This document shows, piece after piece, positions 34,265-43,151 of a stretch of 64,000 nucleotides of DNA (positions are counted from its first letter, which is position 1; the number at the start of each line of letters is the position of its first letter). The notes under the pieces are model-generated. The model was not told where the DNA came from. It saw nothing but the letters and a program-made list of their open reading frames with translations, and made no database searches. This stretch comes from Sphingomonadaceae bacterium (GTDB lineage Bacteria; Pseudomonadota; Alphaproteobacteria; Sphingomonadales; Sphingomonadaceae), in assembly GCA_030147805.1 (NCBI GenBank), contig JASBUR010000040.1, forward strand, positions 1-64,000. The letters are read 5' to 3'. A program made the translations under genes and the position numbers.

Positions 34265-35274
34265 AGAGCCTGCGCGCCGACAAGGGCTATGCCCCCGAGC
34301 GCATCGGCCCCGACGTCCGCCTGACGTTGTTCCACGGCGCCGACGAGGCCGCATCGGCCGATCTCGCTTTGAAGCTCGCGCGCCAACATGGCGGCGAGAT
34401 CGTGCTGCTGGCGCCGGCGACGCTCAAGGAAGATCCCGGCCGGCTGCCCGACGAGGCGGCGTCGGTGTCGATGTTCGGCGACAAGCGGGTCATCCGCATC
34501 GACGGCGCCGGCGACGAGAGCCTCGAGGCGGTGACGCTGCTGCTCGGCGCGCCCGCGGCGGGCAATCCGGTGGTGATGGTGGCGGGCAATCTCCGGAAGG
34601 GCTCGAAACTGCTCGCCGCGGTCGAGGCGGCCGATAATGCGCTCGGCGTCATCAGCTATGAAGGCGATGCGCGCGACGGCGGGCGCAACGTCGAGGCGAT
34701 CGCCGCCGAGGTCGGCCTCCAGCTGGCGCGCGACGTCGCGCCGCGGCTCGCCGCCGCCTGCAACAACGACCGCCGGCTGATGCGCCGCGAGCTCGAGAAG
34801 CTGGCGCTCTACGTCGACGCGGCGCCCGACCGGCCGCACAAGCTCACCATCGAGGACCTGGCGGCGGTGGGCGCGTCGGTCGACGACGCCGATTTCGGAC
34901 CCCTGGTCGAGGCGGTGGCGAGCGGTCGCGCGGCGCAGGCCGACCGCCAGATCGCCAAATTGTCGGGCCAGGGCATCGCCGGCATCGCGCAGATCCGCGC
35001 GGTGGCGCGGCGGCTGTGGCTGCTCGCCGACCTACGCGCCGCGGTCGACGGCGGCGCGAGCCCGCAGGCGGCGGTCGAGGGCGCGCGGCCGCCGATCTTC
35101 TGGAAGGACAAGGAGCGCGTCGCCGCGCAGCTTCAGCGCTGGCGCGAGCCGATGCTGCGCCACGCGCTCGACCGGCTGCTCGTCGCCGAGCGCGAGATCA
35201 AGAAGAGCGGCACGGCCGGCGACGTGCTCGCGGCGCAGGCGATGCTGGCGATCGCCGCGATGGGCCAGCGCTGA
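34261..35274 (+). CDS. holA: DNA polymerase III subunit delta
   Basis: The 337-aa clamp-loader subunit opens the beta sliding clamp. It has the delta opening YAPERIGPDVRLTLFHGADEAASADLALKL, a RecA-like first domain (VSMFGDKRVIRIDG, NPVVMVAGNLRKGSKLL), then the AAA lid (CNNDRRLMRRELEKLALY) and the C-terminal collar domain (KDKERVAAQLQRWREPMLRHALDRLL). It ends 18 bp before the convergent parB; the whole gap is a parS site. Confidence 0.93.
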   Translation: MKSLRADKGYAPERIGPDVRLTLFHGADEAASADLALKLARQHGGEIVLLAPATLKEDPGRLPDEAASVSMFGDKRVIRIDGAGDESLEAVTLLLGAPAAGNPVVMVAGNLRKGSKLLAAVEAADNALGVISYEGDARDGGRNVEAIAAEVGLQLARDVAPRLAAACNNDRRLMRRELEKLALYVDAAPDRPHKLTIEDLAAVGASVDDADFGPLVEAVASGRAAQADRQIAKLSGQGIAGIAQIRAVARRLWLLADLRAAVDGGASPQAAVEGARPPIFWKDKERVAAQLQRWREPMLRHALDRLLVAEREIKKSGTAGDVLAAQAMLAIAAMGQR

Positions 35275-35276
35275 GC

Positions 35277-35292
35277 TGTTTCACGTGAAACG
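35277..35292. other. parS centromere-like site 1
   Basis: TGTTTCACGTGAAACG matches the bacterial parS consensus TGTTTCACGTGAAACA at 15 of 16 positions. It occupies nearly the whole 18-bp gap between holA and parB and abuts the parB stop codon. ParB binds such sites and spreads, so that ParA can segregate the origin region. Confidence 0.93.
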
Positions 35293-36186
35293 TCAGAAGC
35301 GGCCGCCGCTCAGCCGCTGCGCCACCATGTCGAGCTGGTCGAGCGTGGCATAGTCGATGACGATGCGACCGGCCACGCCGCTGCCGTCGATCGTCACCTT
35401 CAGCCCGACCGAATCGGACAGCGCGCGCTCGAGCGCCTGGGTGTCGGGATCCTTGTAGCCGCCGCCCGACACCGCCCGCGGCCGCGCCGCGCGTTCACGG
35501 CCAGCCTCGCTGGCGACCAGCGCTTCGGTCTCGCGCACGGTCAGGCCGCGCGCGATGACGATGTCGGCGAGCGCCTCGGCGCCGTCCTGGCCGATCAGCG
35601 CGCGCGCATGGCCCATCGACAGCGCGCCCTCGCGCACCTTGTCGAGTACCGGCGCGGGCAGCTTGAGCAGGCGCATGAGGTTGGCGACATGGCTGCGCGA
35701 CTTGCCCGTCGCCGCCGCGATGCCTTCCTGGCTGTTGCCGAACTCGTCGTGCAACCGCTGGTAGCCCTCGGCCTCCTCGACGGGATTGAGGTCGGCGCGC
35801 TGGACGTTCTCGACGATCGCGATCTCGAAGGCGGTCTGCTCGTCGAGTTCGCGCACCACCACCGGCATGTCGTGGATCTGCGCTGCCTGCGCCGCGCGCC
35901 AGCGCCGCTCGCCGGCGACGATCTCGTACCAATGGCCGACGGGCCGCACGAGGATCGGCTGGACCAGGCCGTTGACCTTCACCGACGCGATCAGTTCCTG
36001 CATGTCGGCATCGTCGAAGCGCCGCCGCGGCTGGCGCGGATTGGGGCGGATGTCGATCGTCGGGATCGTCGTCCAGCCCTGCCCCGGCTTGCCGCCGGCC
36101 TTGGGCGGCCCCGCCCCCGGTCCGCCGATCTCCTCGAGCAGCGCGGCGAGCCCGCGGCCCAGCCCCGAACGCTTCTTGTCGTTCAC
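35293..36186 (-). CDS. parB: chromosome partitioning protein ParB
   Basis: A 297-aa CTP-dependent DNA clamp that loads at parS. It shows the N-terminal RSGLGRGLAALLEEIGG, the CTP-binding and ParB/Srx region (LVQPILVRPVGHWYEIVAGERRWRAAQ with the GERR motif, near 100), the HTH (SQEGIAAATGKSRSHVANLMRLLKLP) and a C-terminal dimerisation domain. I chose GTG 36186 (NDKKRSGLGRG), with GGGGGGAT upstream; the ATG at 36219 would overlap parA by 11 bp. It is the last gene of the mnmE-mnmG-rsmG-parA-parB run. Confidence 0.96.
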   Translation of the reverse strand: MNDKKRSGLGRGLAALLEEIGGPGAGPPKAGGKPGQGWTTIPTIDIRPNPRQPRRRFDDADMQELIASVKVNGLVQPILVRPVGHWYEIVAGERRWRAAQAAQIHDMPVVVRELDEQTAFEIAIVENVQRADLNPVEEAEGYQRLHDEFGNSQEGIAAATGKSRSHVANLMRLLKLPAPVLDKVREGALSMGHARALIGQDGAEALADIVIARGLTVRETEALVASEAGRERAARPRAVSGGGYKDPDTQALERALSDSVGLKVTIDGSGVAGRIVIDYATLDQLDMVAQRLSGGRF

Positions 36187-36208
36187 GTCGTCGGATCCCC
36201 CCAGGATG

Positions 36209-36985
36209 TCAGGCGGCACGGGCGCGCGGGTTCAGCCGGTCGAGCAGTTCGCGCGCCAGCGCGATATAGGCCTCCGAGCCGGGGCAGCGATGGTCGTAGA
36301 GCAGCGCCGGCAGCCCGTGGCTCGGCGCCTCCGACAGCCGCACGTTGCGCGGCACCACCGTCTCGAACACCGTCGCGCCGAGGCAGGCGCGGACGTCGGC
36401 GGCGACCTGTTCGGACAGCCGGTTGCGGCGATCGTACATCGTCAGCACCACGCCCAGGATGTCGAGCCGCGCGTTGAACTTCTCGCGCACGCGATCGACG
36501 GTCTGCAGCAGCTGCGTCAGCCCTTCGAGCGCGAAGAATTCGCACTGCAGCGGCACGATCACCGACTCGGCCGCGACCAGCGCGTTGAGCGTCAGCAGCC
36601 CGAGCGACGGCGGGCAGTCGATGATGATGAAATCATGCCCGGTGTCGCCGTCGAGAACGTTCGACAGCCGCCGCATGCGCGCGTCGACCCCGACCAGCTC
36701 GATCTCGGCCCCCGACAGGTCGACCGTCGACGGAACCACCGACAGATTGGGAATGCGCGACGGCTGCGCCGCCTCGTCGATGCTCGCCTCGCCGAGCAGC
36801 AGATCGTAGCTCGAACATTCGCGCGCGGCGCGGTCGACGCCGAGACCGGTCGAGGCATTGCCTTGCGGGTCGAGATCGATGAGCAGGACGCGCTTGCCAG
36901 CCGCGGCGAGGCCGGTAGCCAGGTTGATCGCGGTGGTGGTCTTGCCGACGCCGCCCTTCTGGTTGGCGATCGCGATCGTCGTCAT
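36209..36985 (-). CDS. parA: chromosome partitioning ATPase ParA/Soj
   Basis: The 258-aa deviant Walker ATPase binds DNA as an ATP dimer and is released by ParB. It has the deviant P-loop NQKGGVGKTTTAINLA near residue 8 with its signature lysine, LLIDLDPQGNASTGLG, DFIIIDCPPSLGLLT near 120, and a C-terminal region typical of chromosomal Soj (VPRNVRLSEAPSHGLPALLYD). It overlaps rsmG (ATGA) and is followed by parB. Confidence 0.98.
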   Translation of the reverse strand: MTTIAIANQKGGVGKTTTAINLATGLAAAGKRVLLIDLDPQGNASTGLGVDRAARECSSYDLLLGEASIDEAAQPSRIPNLSVVPSTVDLSGAEIELVGVDARMRRLSNVLDGDTGHDFIIIDCPPSLGLLTLNALVAAESVIVPLQCEFFALEGLTQLLQTVDRVREKFNARLDILGVVLTMYDRRNRLSEQVAADVRACLGATVFETVVPRNVRLSEAPSHGLPALLYDHRCPGSEAYIALARELLDRLNPRARAA

Positions 36986-37602
36986 CTGCGTCTAACCCCT
37001 CTCGCCACCACGATCCGCCCGCGCTCATCGGTGCGGCTCGGCACCAGGTCGGCCTCGAACAGCCAGGCCCTGCGCGCTGCCGCCAGCTCCTCGTCGACCG
37101 CCGCCCCCTTGGGCAGCAGCCACAGCGTCGATGATGCCGCGAACCGGAGCCCCCAGTCAAACAACTGTGCGAGATTGGCGCAGGCGCGCGCGGTGATCAC
37201 GTCGGCGCGAAAGCGCGGAATCGCCTCGACGCGCGCATGATGGACGACGGCGTCGGCCAGGTGCAGCTCGTCGACGACCGCCTGCAGGAAGCGGCATTTC
37301 TTGCCGATCGATTCGACGAGGTGGATTTCGCCGGCGCCGAGCGCGGCGAGCACCAGCCCCGGAAAGCCGCCGCCGGCGCCGATATCGAGCCAGACCGCCT
37401 TGTGGCCGAGCGGTGGCGCCAGGCTCGCCAGCTGCGCCGAGTCGCGGAAATGGCGTTGCCACAGGTCGGGCAGCGTCGACGGCCCGACGAGGTTCATCCG
37501 CCCCTGCCAGTCGACGAGCAATTCGGCATAGCGGTCGAGCCGGGCGAGTGTTTCACGTGAAACGTCGAACTCCGCCGCGAACTGCTCGCGTGCGTAGCTC
37601 AT
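36982..37602 (-). CDS. rsmG: 16S rRNA (guanine-N7)-methyltransferase RsmG
   Basis: A 206-aa SAM enzyme modifying G527 of 16S rRNA. It has [22 protein letters not shown], motif [17 protein letters not shown] near 75, [16 protein letters not shown] and the later ITARACANL. The start is ATG 37602 (MSYAREQF), which overlaps the mnmG stop (ATGA). A parS site lies in the coding sequence near residue 15 and reads as DVSRET; VSRET at this place is common in alphaproteobacterial RsmG. Confidence 0.95.
   Translation of the reverse strand: MSYAREQFAAEFDVSRETLARLDRYAELLVDWQGRMNLVGPSTLPDLWQRHFRDSAQLASLAPPLGHKAVWLDIGAGGGFPGLVLAALGAGEIHLVESIGKKCRFLQAVVDELHLADAVVHHARVEAIPRFRADVITARACANLAQLFDWGLRFAASSTLWLLPKGAAVDEELAAARRAWLFEADLVPSRTDERGRIVVARGVRRR
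37549..37564. other. parS centromere-like site 2, inside rsmG
   Basis: TGTTTCACGTGAAACG again, followed by TC as in the other two sites. It lies within the first 20 codons of rsmG, where it encodes VSRET. It is 2.3 kb from site 1 and 1.9 kb from site 3. Confidence 0.92.
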
Positions 37603-39446
37603 GCGGCCCGGCGCACGTGCACGAGCAGCGCGGTCAGTGCCGATGGCGTTACGCCCGCGACTCGCGCCGCCTGGCCGAGTGTCGCCGGCCGCGCGCGCGT
37701 CAGCCGCTCGACCATCTCGTTCGACAGCCCGCCGACGCCGGCGAAATCGAGATCGTCGGGCAGTCTCAGCGCTTCGTCGCGGCGGAACGCGTCGACGTCG
37801 CCGTCCTGCCGCTCGATGTAGGTGGCATAGCGCGCGTCGATTTCGACCACCTCGCCGATGGCGAGGGGAACCGAGCGCAGCGCCGGCCAGAGTTCCGCGG
37901 CGCGCCGCCAGCCGATCTCGGGATAGCGCATCCATTCGAAGGCGCTCCGGACGACGCCGTCCTGCCGGACGGCGATCCCGGCACGGGCAAGCGCCGCCGG
38001 GGTCGCCGTCGCCGCCTCGGCGAGCCGGCGCGCCTCGTCGAGCTGCGCCGCGCGCGCCGCGAACAGCTCGGCGCGCGCGCCGCCGACGCAGCCGAGCGCC
38101 AGCCCGCGCGCCGTCAGCCGCCGGTCGGCGTTGTCGGCGCGCAGCCGCAGCCGGTATTCGGCGCGCGAGGTGAACATCCGATACGGTTCGCTGACGCCTT
38201 GCGTCGTCAGGTCATCGACCATCACGCCGAGATAGGAATCGGCGCGGTCGAGCCGGAACGGCGCGCTGCCCGCCGCGCTGAGCGCCGCGTTGAGTCCGGC
38301 CAGCAGCCCCTGCGCCGCGGCCTCCTCATAGCCGGTGGTGCCGTTGATCTGGCCGGCGAGATAGAGACCGTCGAGCGCCACCAGCCGCAGCGTCGCGTCG
38401 AGCGCGCGCGGGTCGACATAATCATATTCGATCGCATAGCCCGGCCGCGCGATGCGCACCCGCTCGAGCCCCGGAATGCAGGCGAGAAACGCCTGCTGGA
38501 CGTCGAGCGGCAGCGAGGTCGAGATGCCGTTGGGGTAGATCAGCGGATCGTCGAGCCCCTCGGGTTCGAGGAAGATCTGGTGGCCGTCGCGGTCGCCGAA
38601 GCGCATCACCTTGTCTTCGACCGACGGGCAATAGCGCGGACCGACGCCGTCGATGCGGCCGGCATACATCGGCGCGCGGTGGATGTTGGCGCGAATGACG
38701 TCATGCGCCGCCGTCGTCGTCCGGGTGACGCCGCACGGCACCTGCGGATTGGCCAGCCGCGTCGTCAGCGCCGAAAAGGCGACCGGCGCCGCGTCGCCGG
38801 GCTGCATGTCGAGGCCGGCCCAGTCGATCGTCCGCCCGTCGAGCCGCGGCGGCGTCCCGGTCTTCAGGCGCCCGACGGGCAGCCCGAGGCCGCGCAGCCG
38901 CTTCGCCAGCCCGATCGCCGCCGGGTCGCCGACGCGCCCGCCCGGCGTCTGCGCCTCGCCGATATGCATCACGCCGGACAGGAAGGTGCCCGTCGTCAAC
39001 ACCACCGCCCCCGCGGTGAGCTCGCGGCCGTCACCGAGGAGGACTCCGCCCACCCGCCCGCCGGCGACGACGAGGTCCTCGACGGCGGCTTCGACGATCG
39101 CGAGACCCGGCTGCGCGGCGAGCAGCGCCTGCATCGCCCGGGCGTAGAGCTTGCGGTCCGCCTGCGCGCGCGGCCCCTGCACCGCGGGTCCCTTGCGGCG
39201 GTTGAGCAGGCGGAACTGGATGCCGGCGGCATCGGCGGCACGGCCCATCAGCCCGTCGAGCGCGTCGACCTCGCGCACCAGATGGCCCTTGCCGAGCCCG
39301 CCGATCGCCGGATTGCACGACATCTCGCCGATGCGGTCGGCACGGTGCGTGACCAGCGCGACGCGCGCGCCGAGCCGCGCCGCCGCAGCGGCGGCTTCGC
39401 ATCCGGCATGGCCGCCCCCGACCACGATGACATCATAGGCGCGCAT
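37599..39446 (-). CDS. mnmG: tRNA uridine-5-carboxymethylaminomethyl(34) synthesis enzyme MnmG
   Basis: A 615-aa FAD enzyme that, with MnmE, builds the cmnm5 group on wobble uridine 34. FAD binding is seen in [23 protein letters not shown], then [39 protein letters not shown], the [14 protein letters not shown] loop and EGLDD near 290, and [16 protein letters not shown] near 380. The length is normal. The gene has parS sites on both sides. Confidence 0.98.
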   Translation of the reverse strand: MRAYDVIVVGGGHAGCEAAAAAARLGARVALVTHRADRIGEMSCNPAIGGLGKGHLVREVDALDGLMGRAADAAGIQFRLLNRRKGPAVQGPRAQADRKLYARAMQALLAAQPGLAIVEAAVEDLVVAGGRVGGVLLGDGRELTAGAVVLTTGTFLSGVMHIGEAQTPGGRVGDPAAIGLAKRLRGLGLPVGRLKTGTPPRLDGRTIDWAGLDMQPGDAAPVAFSALTTRLANPQVPCGVTRTTTAAHDVIRANIHRAPMYAGRIDGVGPRYCPSVEDKVMRFGDRDGHQIFLEPEGLDDPLIYPNGISTSLPLDVQQAFLACIPGLERVRIARPGYAIEYDYVDPRALDATLRLVALDGLYLAGQINGTTGYEEAAAQGLLAGLNAALSAAGSAPFRLDRADSYLGVMVDDLTTQGVSEPYRMFTSRAEYRLRLRADNADRRLTARGLALGCVGGARAELFAARAAQLDEARRLAEAATATPAALARAGIAVRQDGVVRSAFEWMRYPEIGWRRAAELWPALRSVPLAIGEVVEIDARYATYIERQDGDVDAFRRDEALRLPDDLDFAGVGGLSNEMVERLTRARPATLGQAARVAGVTPSALTALLVHVRRAA

Positions 39447-39486
39447 GCCGGCTAGCTAGTAACGCCGCGCCGCGCTGTCAAAAGAC

Positions 39487-39502
39487 TGTTTCACGTGAAA
39501 CG
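39487..39502. other. parS centromere-like site 3
   Basis: TGTTTCACGTGAAACG, identical to sites 1 and 2, in the 56-bp gap between mnmG and mnmE, directly next to the mnmE stop codon. The three sites share an 18-bp word, TGTTTCACGTGAAACGTC. Confidence 0.93.
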
Positions 39503-40843
39503 TCACTTGCCGATACAGAAGCGCCCGAAAATCTCGCCGAGCAGCTCCTCGACATCGACCATGCCGGTCACCCGCCCGAGCGCGCGCGCCGCGAGCCGCA
39601 GGCTTTCGGCGTGGAGCACCGCGTCGGGCTCGGCAAGCGCCTCGTCGAGTCGCGCCACCGCCTCGGCAAGCGCCGCGCGGTGCCGGGCGCGGGCGATTAG
39701 CGGCGGCTCGTCGGTCCGCGTCGCGTTCGCCGCCCAGTCGATCAGCCAGGCCTCGAGCGTGTCGAGCCCCGCCCCGGTCGTCGCCGACAGGTAGAGGACG
39801 CCGCCGCGGTGGCCCGGCGCCAGCCCGGCAGAATCGATCTTGTTGACGACCCGCTGGCCGTCGGCGGCGCCGTCGACACGGTCGCTGACGTGCAGCACCA
39901 GGTCGGCGCTCGCCGCCCGGGCGCGGGCGCGGCGGATGCCCTCGGCCTCGACCGGATCGTCGGTATCGCGCAGCCCGGCGGTGTCGATCAACGTCGCCGG
40001 CACGCCGCCGAGATCGAGCGCCACCTCGATCGTGTCGCGCGTCGTCCCGGCGATCTCGGAGACGATCGCCACGTCGCGGCGCGCCAAGGCATTGATCAGG
40101 CTCGACTTCCCCACGTTGGGCGCGCCGATCACCGCGATCGCCAGTCCGTCGCGCAGCCGTTCGCCGACGCGCGCATCGTCGAGCACATGGGCGATGTCGG
40201 CGCGCAACGCGGCGATCGCGACGCGGTCGCTGCCGGCGTCGACGTCGTCCTCGTCGCTGAAGTCGATCTCGGCCTCGACGAGCGCCAGCAGCCTGACGAT
40301 CGCCGCCCGCCAGCGCTCGGCGCGGTCGCGCAGCAGCCCGCCGGCCTGCGCCAGCGCCAGCCGCCGCTGCGCCTCGGTCTGCGCCGCGATCAGGTCGGCC
40401 AGCCCCTCGGCCTGCGTCAGGTCGAGCTTGCCGTTGTCGAAGGCGCGGCGGCTGAACTCGCCCGGCGCGGCGAGCCGCAGCCCGGCGATGCGACCGAGCG
40501 CGCGCAGCAGCGCCTCGACCACCGCGACGCCGCCATGGACGTGAAGCTCGGCGACATCCTCGCCGGTGAAGCTGGCGGGCGCCGGAAAGCCCAGCACCAG
40601 CGCGCGGTCGATCAGCTCGCCGTCGGACGGGTCGCGCAGCGCGGCGAGCGTCGCGACACGCGGCGCGATCGCCCGGCCCGCCAGGCTCTCGAGCACCGCC
40701 AGCGCGCGCGGCCCCGACAGCCGCACCACCGCGACGCCCGCCGGCGGGCGCCCCGACGACAGCGCGTAGATCGTGTCGCGGCGGCTCAGCGTCAGCCCTG
40801 CGGCTTGCCGCCCGAGGCAGCCGACCAGAAGGCGTTGCGCCAC
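39503..40843 (-). CDS. mnmE: tRNA modification GTPase MnmE
   Basis: A GTPase of about 430-446 aa that works with MnmG on tRNA wobble uridines. It shows DTIYALSSGRPPAGVAVVRLSGP, the formyl-THF-like domain (FTGEDVAELHVHGGVAVVEALLR, DLTQAEGLADLI), the G domain (GAPNVGKSSLINAL, DTAGLRDTDDPVE, NKID replaced in part) and the C-terminal CIGK. The start is uncertain: the family N-terminus begins near 40790, but the nearest ordinary start is GTG 40843 (ATG 40876 further up). A CTG at 40795 overlapping the DUF6489 stop would give the expected protein; I list the GTG. Confidence 0.93.
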   Translation of the reverse strand: MAQRLLVGCLGRQAAGLTLSRRDTIYALSSGRPPAGVAVVRLSGPRALAVLESLAGRAIAPRVATLAALRDPSDGELIDRALVLGFPAPASFTGEDVAELHVHGGVAVVEALLRALGRIAGLRLAAPGEFSRRAFDNGKLDLTQAEGLADLIAAQTEAQRRLALAQAGGLLRDRAERWRAAIVRLLALVEAEIDFSDEDDVDAGSDRVAIAALRADIAHVLDDARVGERLRDGLAIAVIGAPNVGKSSLINALARRDVAIVSEIAGTTRDTIEVALDLGGVPATLIDTAGLRDTDDPVEAEGIRRARARAASADLVLHVSDRVDGAADGQRVVNKIDSAGLAPGHRGGVLYLSATTGAGLDTLEAWLIDWAANATRTDEPPLIARARHRAALAEAVARLDEALAEPDAVLHAESLRLAARALGRVTGMVDVEELLGEIFGRFCIGK

Positions 40844-41034
40844 TGTTCCATGCCCTCGGCCATGCCCGGCATCCACGAGCGCATCATCTTCTCGACGTCG
40901 GCGGCGGTCAGCCCCTCGCTGACGAACGACGTCATGCGATCGATATAGGCGGCATGGACCGGCGCGAGGTCGGGGAGCCCCATGAAGGCGCGCGCCTCCT
41001 CGGGCGTGCAGTCGATGTCGATCGTCACCTTCAT
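40792..41034 (-). CDS. DUF6489 family protein
   Basis: A small 80-aa protein conserved in sphingomonads. It shows an amphipathic start (MKVTIDIDCTPEEARAFMGLPDLAPVHAAYID) and the helical MMRSWMPGMAEGMEQWRNAFW, in the form of the DUF6489/phasin-like families. Its function is unknown. It precedes mnmE and overlaps its 5' region, so it is the first gene of the mnmE-to-parB run. Its start lies 68 bp from the divergent methyltransferase gene. Confidence 0.85.
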   Translation of the reverse strand: MKVTIDIDCTPEEARAFMGLPDLAPVHAAYIDRMTSFVSEGLTAADVEKMMRSWMPGMAEGMEQWRNAFWSAASGGKPQG

Positions 41035-41102
41035 GTCCGCCGCTCCCTTGCCGCTTGAGCCGCCAGTCTAGCCGCTGCTAGGGAAGCGGGGAAGGAGCGC
41101 GA

Positions 41103-41555
41103 ATGCCTGCGGCAAGCTTCGACAGCCCGATCGGCCGGCTGACCGTCGTCGAACGCGACGGCCGGATCGCCGCGCTGTCGTGGCGCCATGGCGACGCGGG
41201 CGCGATCACGCCGCTGCTGCGCGACGCCATCGCCCAGCTGCGCGCCTATTTCGCGCGCGAACGCCGGCACTTCGACCTGCCGCTCGCCGCCGCCGCGACG
41301 CCCGAGGCGCAGGCGGCGCGCGACGCGATGATCGCCATCCCCTATGGCACCACCGCCAGCTATGGCGCGCTCGCCGCGCAGACCGGCTCGTCGCCGCGCG
41401 CCTTCGGGCAGGCGTGCGGCGCCAATCCCCTGCCGATCATCGTGCCGTGCCACCGCGTCATCGGCAGCGACGGCAGCTTCGGCTTTTATTCGGGGGGCGA
41501 CGGCCCCAAGACCAAGGACTGGCTGCTCGCGCACGAAGGCGCGGCACTGCTGTAG
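41103..41555 (+). CDS. ogt: methylated-DNA--protein-cysteine methyltransferase
   Basis: A 150-aa suicide repair protein that takes alkyl groups off O6-guanine. The active site is IIVPCHRVIGSDGSFGFYSGG, and the HTH is IPYGTTASYGALAAQTGSSPRAFGQACGANPLP. The N-terminal domain is shorter than in Ada-C. It starts at ATG 41103 with GGAAGGAGCG before it. A dienelactone hydrolase-like gene follows after 9 bp. Confidence 0.92.
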   Translation: MPAASFDSPIGRLTVVERDGRIAALSWRHGDAGAITPLLRDAIAQLRAYFARERRHFDLPLAAAATPEAQAARDAMIAIPYGTTASYGALAAQTGSSPRAFGQACGANPLPIIVPCHRVIGSDGSFGFYSGGDGPKTKDWLLAHEGAALL

Positions 41556-41564
41556 GAGAGAGAC

Positions 41565-42263
41565 ATGGGCGAGCGCATCGACATCAAGGCCATCGACGGA
41601 TCGGGCAGCTTCGGCGGCTATCTGGCGCTGCCGGCGGGCGGCACCGGGCCGGGGATCGTCGTCGTCCAGGAGATTTTCGGCGTCAACGCCGGCATCCGTC
41701 AGATGTGCGACGACTGGGCGGCGAAGGGCTATGTCGCCTTCGCGCCCGACCTGTTCTGGCGGATCGAGCCGGGGATCGAGCTCACCGACAAGAGCGAGGC
41801 CGAGTGGAAGCGCGCGTTCGAGCTGTTCGGGCTGTTCAACGTCGACAAGGGTATCGAGGACATCGAGGCGTCGCTGCGCGCGGTACGCGCGCGGCCCGAA
41901 TGTTCGGGGAAGGTCGGAGTCGTCGGCTTCTGCCTCGGCGGGCTGCTCGCCTATCTGGCCGCCGCGCGCACCGACAGCGACGCCACGGTCGCCTATTATG
42001 GCGTCGGCATCCAGGATCGGCTGGGCGAGAGCCACGCGATCGCCAAGCCGCTGATGATCCACATCGCCAGGCTCGACAAGTTCGTGCCGCCCGAGGCGCA
42101 GGCGCAGATCCACGCCGGGCTCGCGGCCAATGCGCATGTCACGCTGCACGACTATGACGCCGACCATGCCTTCGCCCGCGTCGGCGGCACCTCGCGCGTC
42201 GAATCCTGCGCGCAGCAAGCCGACGATCGCACCGCCGCCTTCTTCGGGCGCCATCTGGCATGA
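41565..42263 (+). CDS. dienelactone hydrolase family protein
   Basis: A 232-aa alpha/beta hydrolase with the cysteine nucleophile elbow GFCLGG in VGVVGFCLGGLLAYLAAA near residue 123, the Glu in VVVQEIFGVNAGIRQ, and the Asp-His pair near the C-terminus (RLDKFVPPEAQ and YDADHAFAR). The family cleaves dienelactone, but many members act on other esters. It overlaps the NTF2-like gene by 4 bp. The run 41.1-44.1 kb of five plus-strand genes looks like one operon. Confidence 0.92.
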   Translation: MGERIDIKAIDGSGSFGGYLALPAGGTGPGIVVVQEIFGVNAGIRQMCDDWAAKGYVAFAPDLFWRIEPGIELTDKSEAEWKRAFELFGLFNVDKGIEDIEASLRAVRARPECSGKVGVVGFCLGGLLAYLAAARTDSDATVAYYGVGIQDRLGESHAIAKPLMIHIARLDKFVPPEAQAQIHAGLAANAHVTLHDYDADHAFARVGGTSRVESCAQQADDRTAAFFGRHLA

Positions 42264-42655
42264 TCGACCGCGCCCCGCTCGAGCGCTGGTACGCCTATAC
42301 GCGCAGCCATGACGTCGCCGAGCTGCAGGCAATGCTCGCCGACGACTGCGTGTTCAGATCGCCGGTGGTGCACACGCCGCAGGCCGGCAAGGCGGTGACC
42401 TTCGCCTATCTGTCGGCGGCGTTCGTCGTGCTCGGCGGCGAGGGCTTTCGCTATACGCGCGAGTTCACCAGCGACCGCGGCGCGGTGCTCGAGTTCGAGA
42501 CCGAGATCGACGGCATCGCGATCAACGGCGTCGACATCATCGAATGGAACGATGCCGGGCTGATCGCCGACTTCAAGGTGATGGTGCGGCCGTTGAAGGC
42601 GATCAATCTGCTCCACCAGATGATGGGTGCGCAGCTGGCGCAGATGAAGCGATGA
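42260..42655 (+). CDS. NTF2-like (SnoaL) fold protein
   Basis: A 131-aa protein with the cone-shaped NTF2-like fold pattern: LERWYAYTRSHDVAELQAMLADDCVFRSPVVHTPQAGKA, a middle strand VLEFETEIDGIAINGVDIIEWNDAGLIADFKVMVRPLKAI. Such proteins are isomerases, dehydratases or ligand-binding proteins; no catalytic residue can be assigned. It overlaps the adjacent genes by 4 bp on each side. Confidence 0.8.
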   Translation: MIDRAPLERWYAYTRSHDVAELQAMLADDCVFRSPVVHTPQAGKAVTFAYLSAAFVVLGGEGFRYTREFTSDRGAVLEFETEIDGIAINGVDIIEWNDAGLIADFKVMVRPLKAINLLHQMMGAQLAQMKR

Positions 42656-43149
42656 TCGTCCGGCCGGCCGAGCTGGCGCGCGACCGCCCGGCGATCCTGG
42701 CGATCGTCAACGACGCGATCCTGACCTCGACCGCCTGGTACGAATATGAGCCGTGGGACGCCGCCAAGCTGGCGGCGTGGTTCGACGCCAAGCAGGCGGG
42801 CGGCTGGCCGCTGCTCGTCGCCGAAGCCGGCGGCGAGACGATCGGCTTTTCGAGCTTCGGGCGCTTTCGCGACCGCCCCGCCTATGCGCGTACCGTCGAG
42901 CATTCGGTCTATGTCGCCGCCGCCGCGCGCGGGCGGGGCGTCGGGCGCTTGCTGCTCGACGCCATCGTCGCCGAGGCCCGGCGCCGCCGCCATCACGTGA
43001 TGATCGGCGGCGTCGACGCGGCGAACGAAGGCAGCCTCGCCTTCCACCGCGCCGCGGGCTTCGTCGAGGCGGGGCGGATGCGCGAGGTCGGCCGGAAGTT
43101 CGACCGCTGGCTCGACCTGGTGTTCATGCAGAAAATCCTGGGAGACTGA
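42652..43149 (+). CDS. GNAT N-acetyltransferase (phosphinothricin acetyltransferase-like)
   Basis: A 165-aa acetyltransferase close to the PAT/YncA group: [56 protein letters not shown] (acetyl-CoA loop GRGVG), GVDAANEGSLAFHRAAGFVEAGRM and the terminal DLVFMQK. Such proteins acetylate amino groups of small molecules such as methionine sulfoximine-like compounds; the natural substrate here is unknown. ATG 42652 overlaps the preceding stop (ATGA). Confidence 0.88.
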   Translation: MIVRPAELARDRPAILAIVNDAILTSTAWYEYEPWDAAKLAAWFDAKQAGGWPLLVAEAGGETIGFSSFGRFRDRPAYARTVEHSVYVAAAARGRGVGRLLLDAIVAEARRRRHHVMIGGVDAANEGSLAFHRAAGFVEAGRMREVGRKFDRWLDLVFMQKILGD

Positions 43150-43151
43150 CG

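Noticed and set aside
42994-42999. Further CACGTG cores at 42994 and 44201 as parS sites
   Set aside because: Their flanks (CATCACGTGATG and CAAGCACGTGGGAG) do not match TGTTT/GAAAC.
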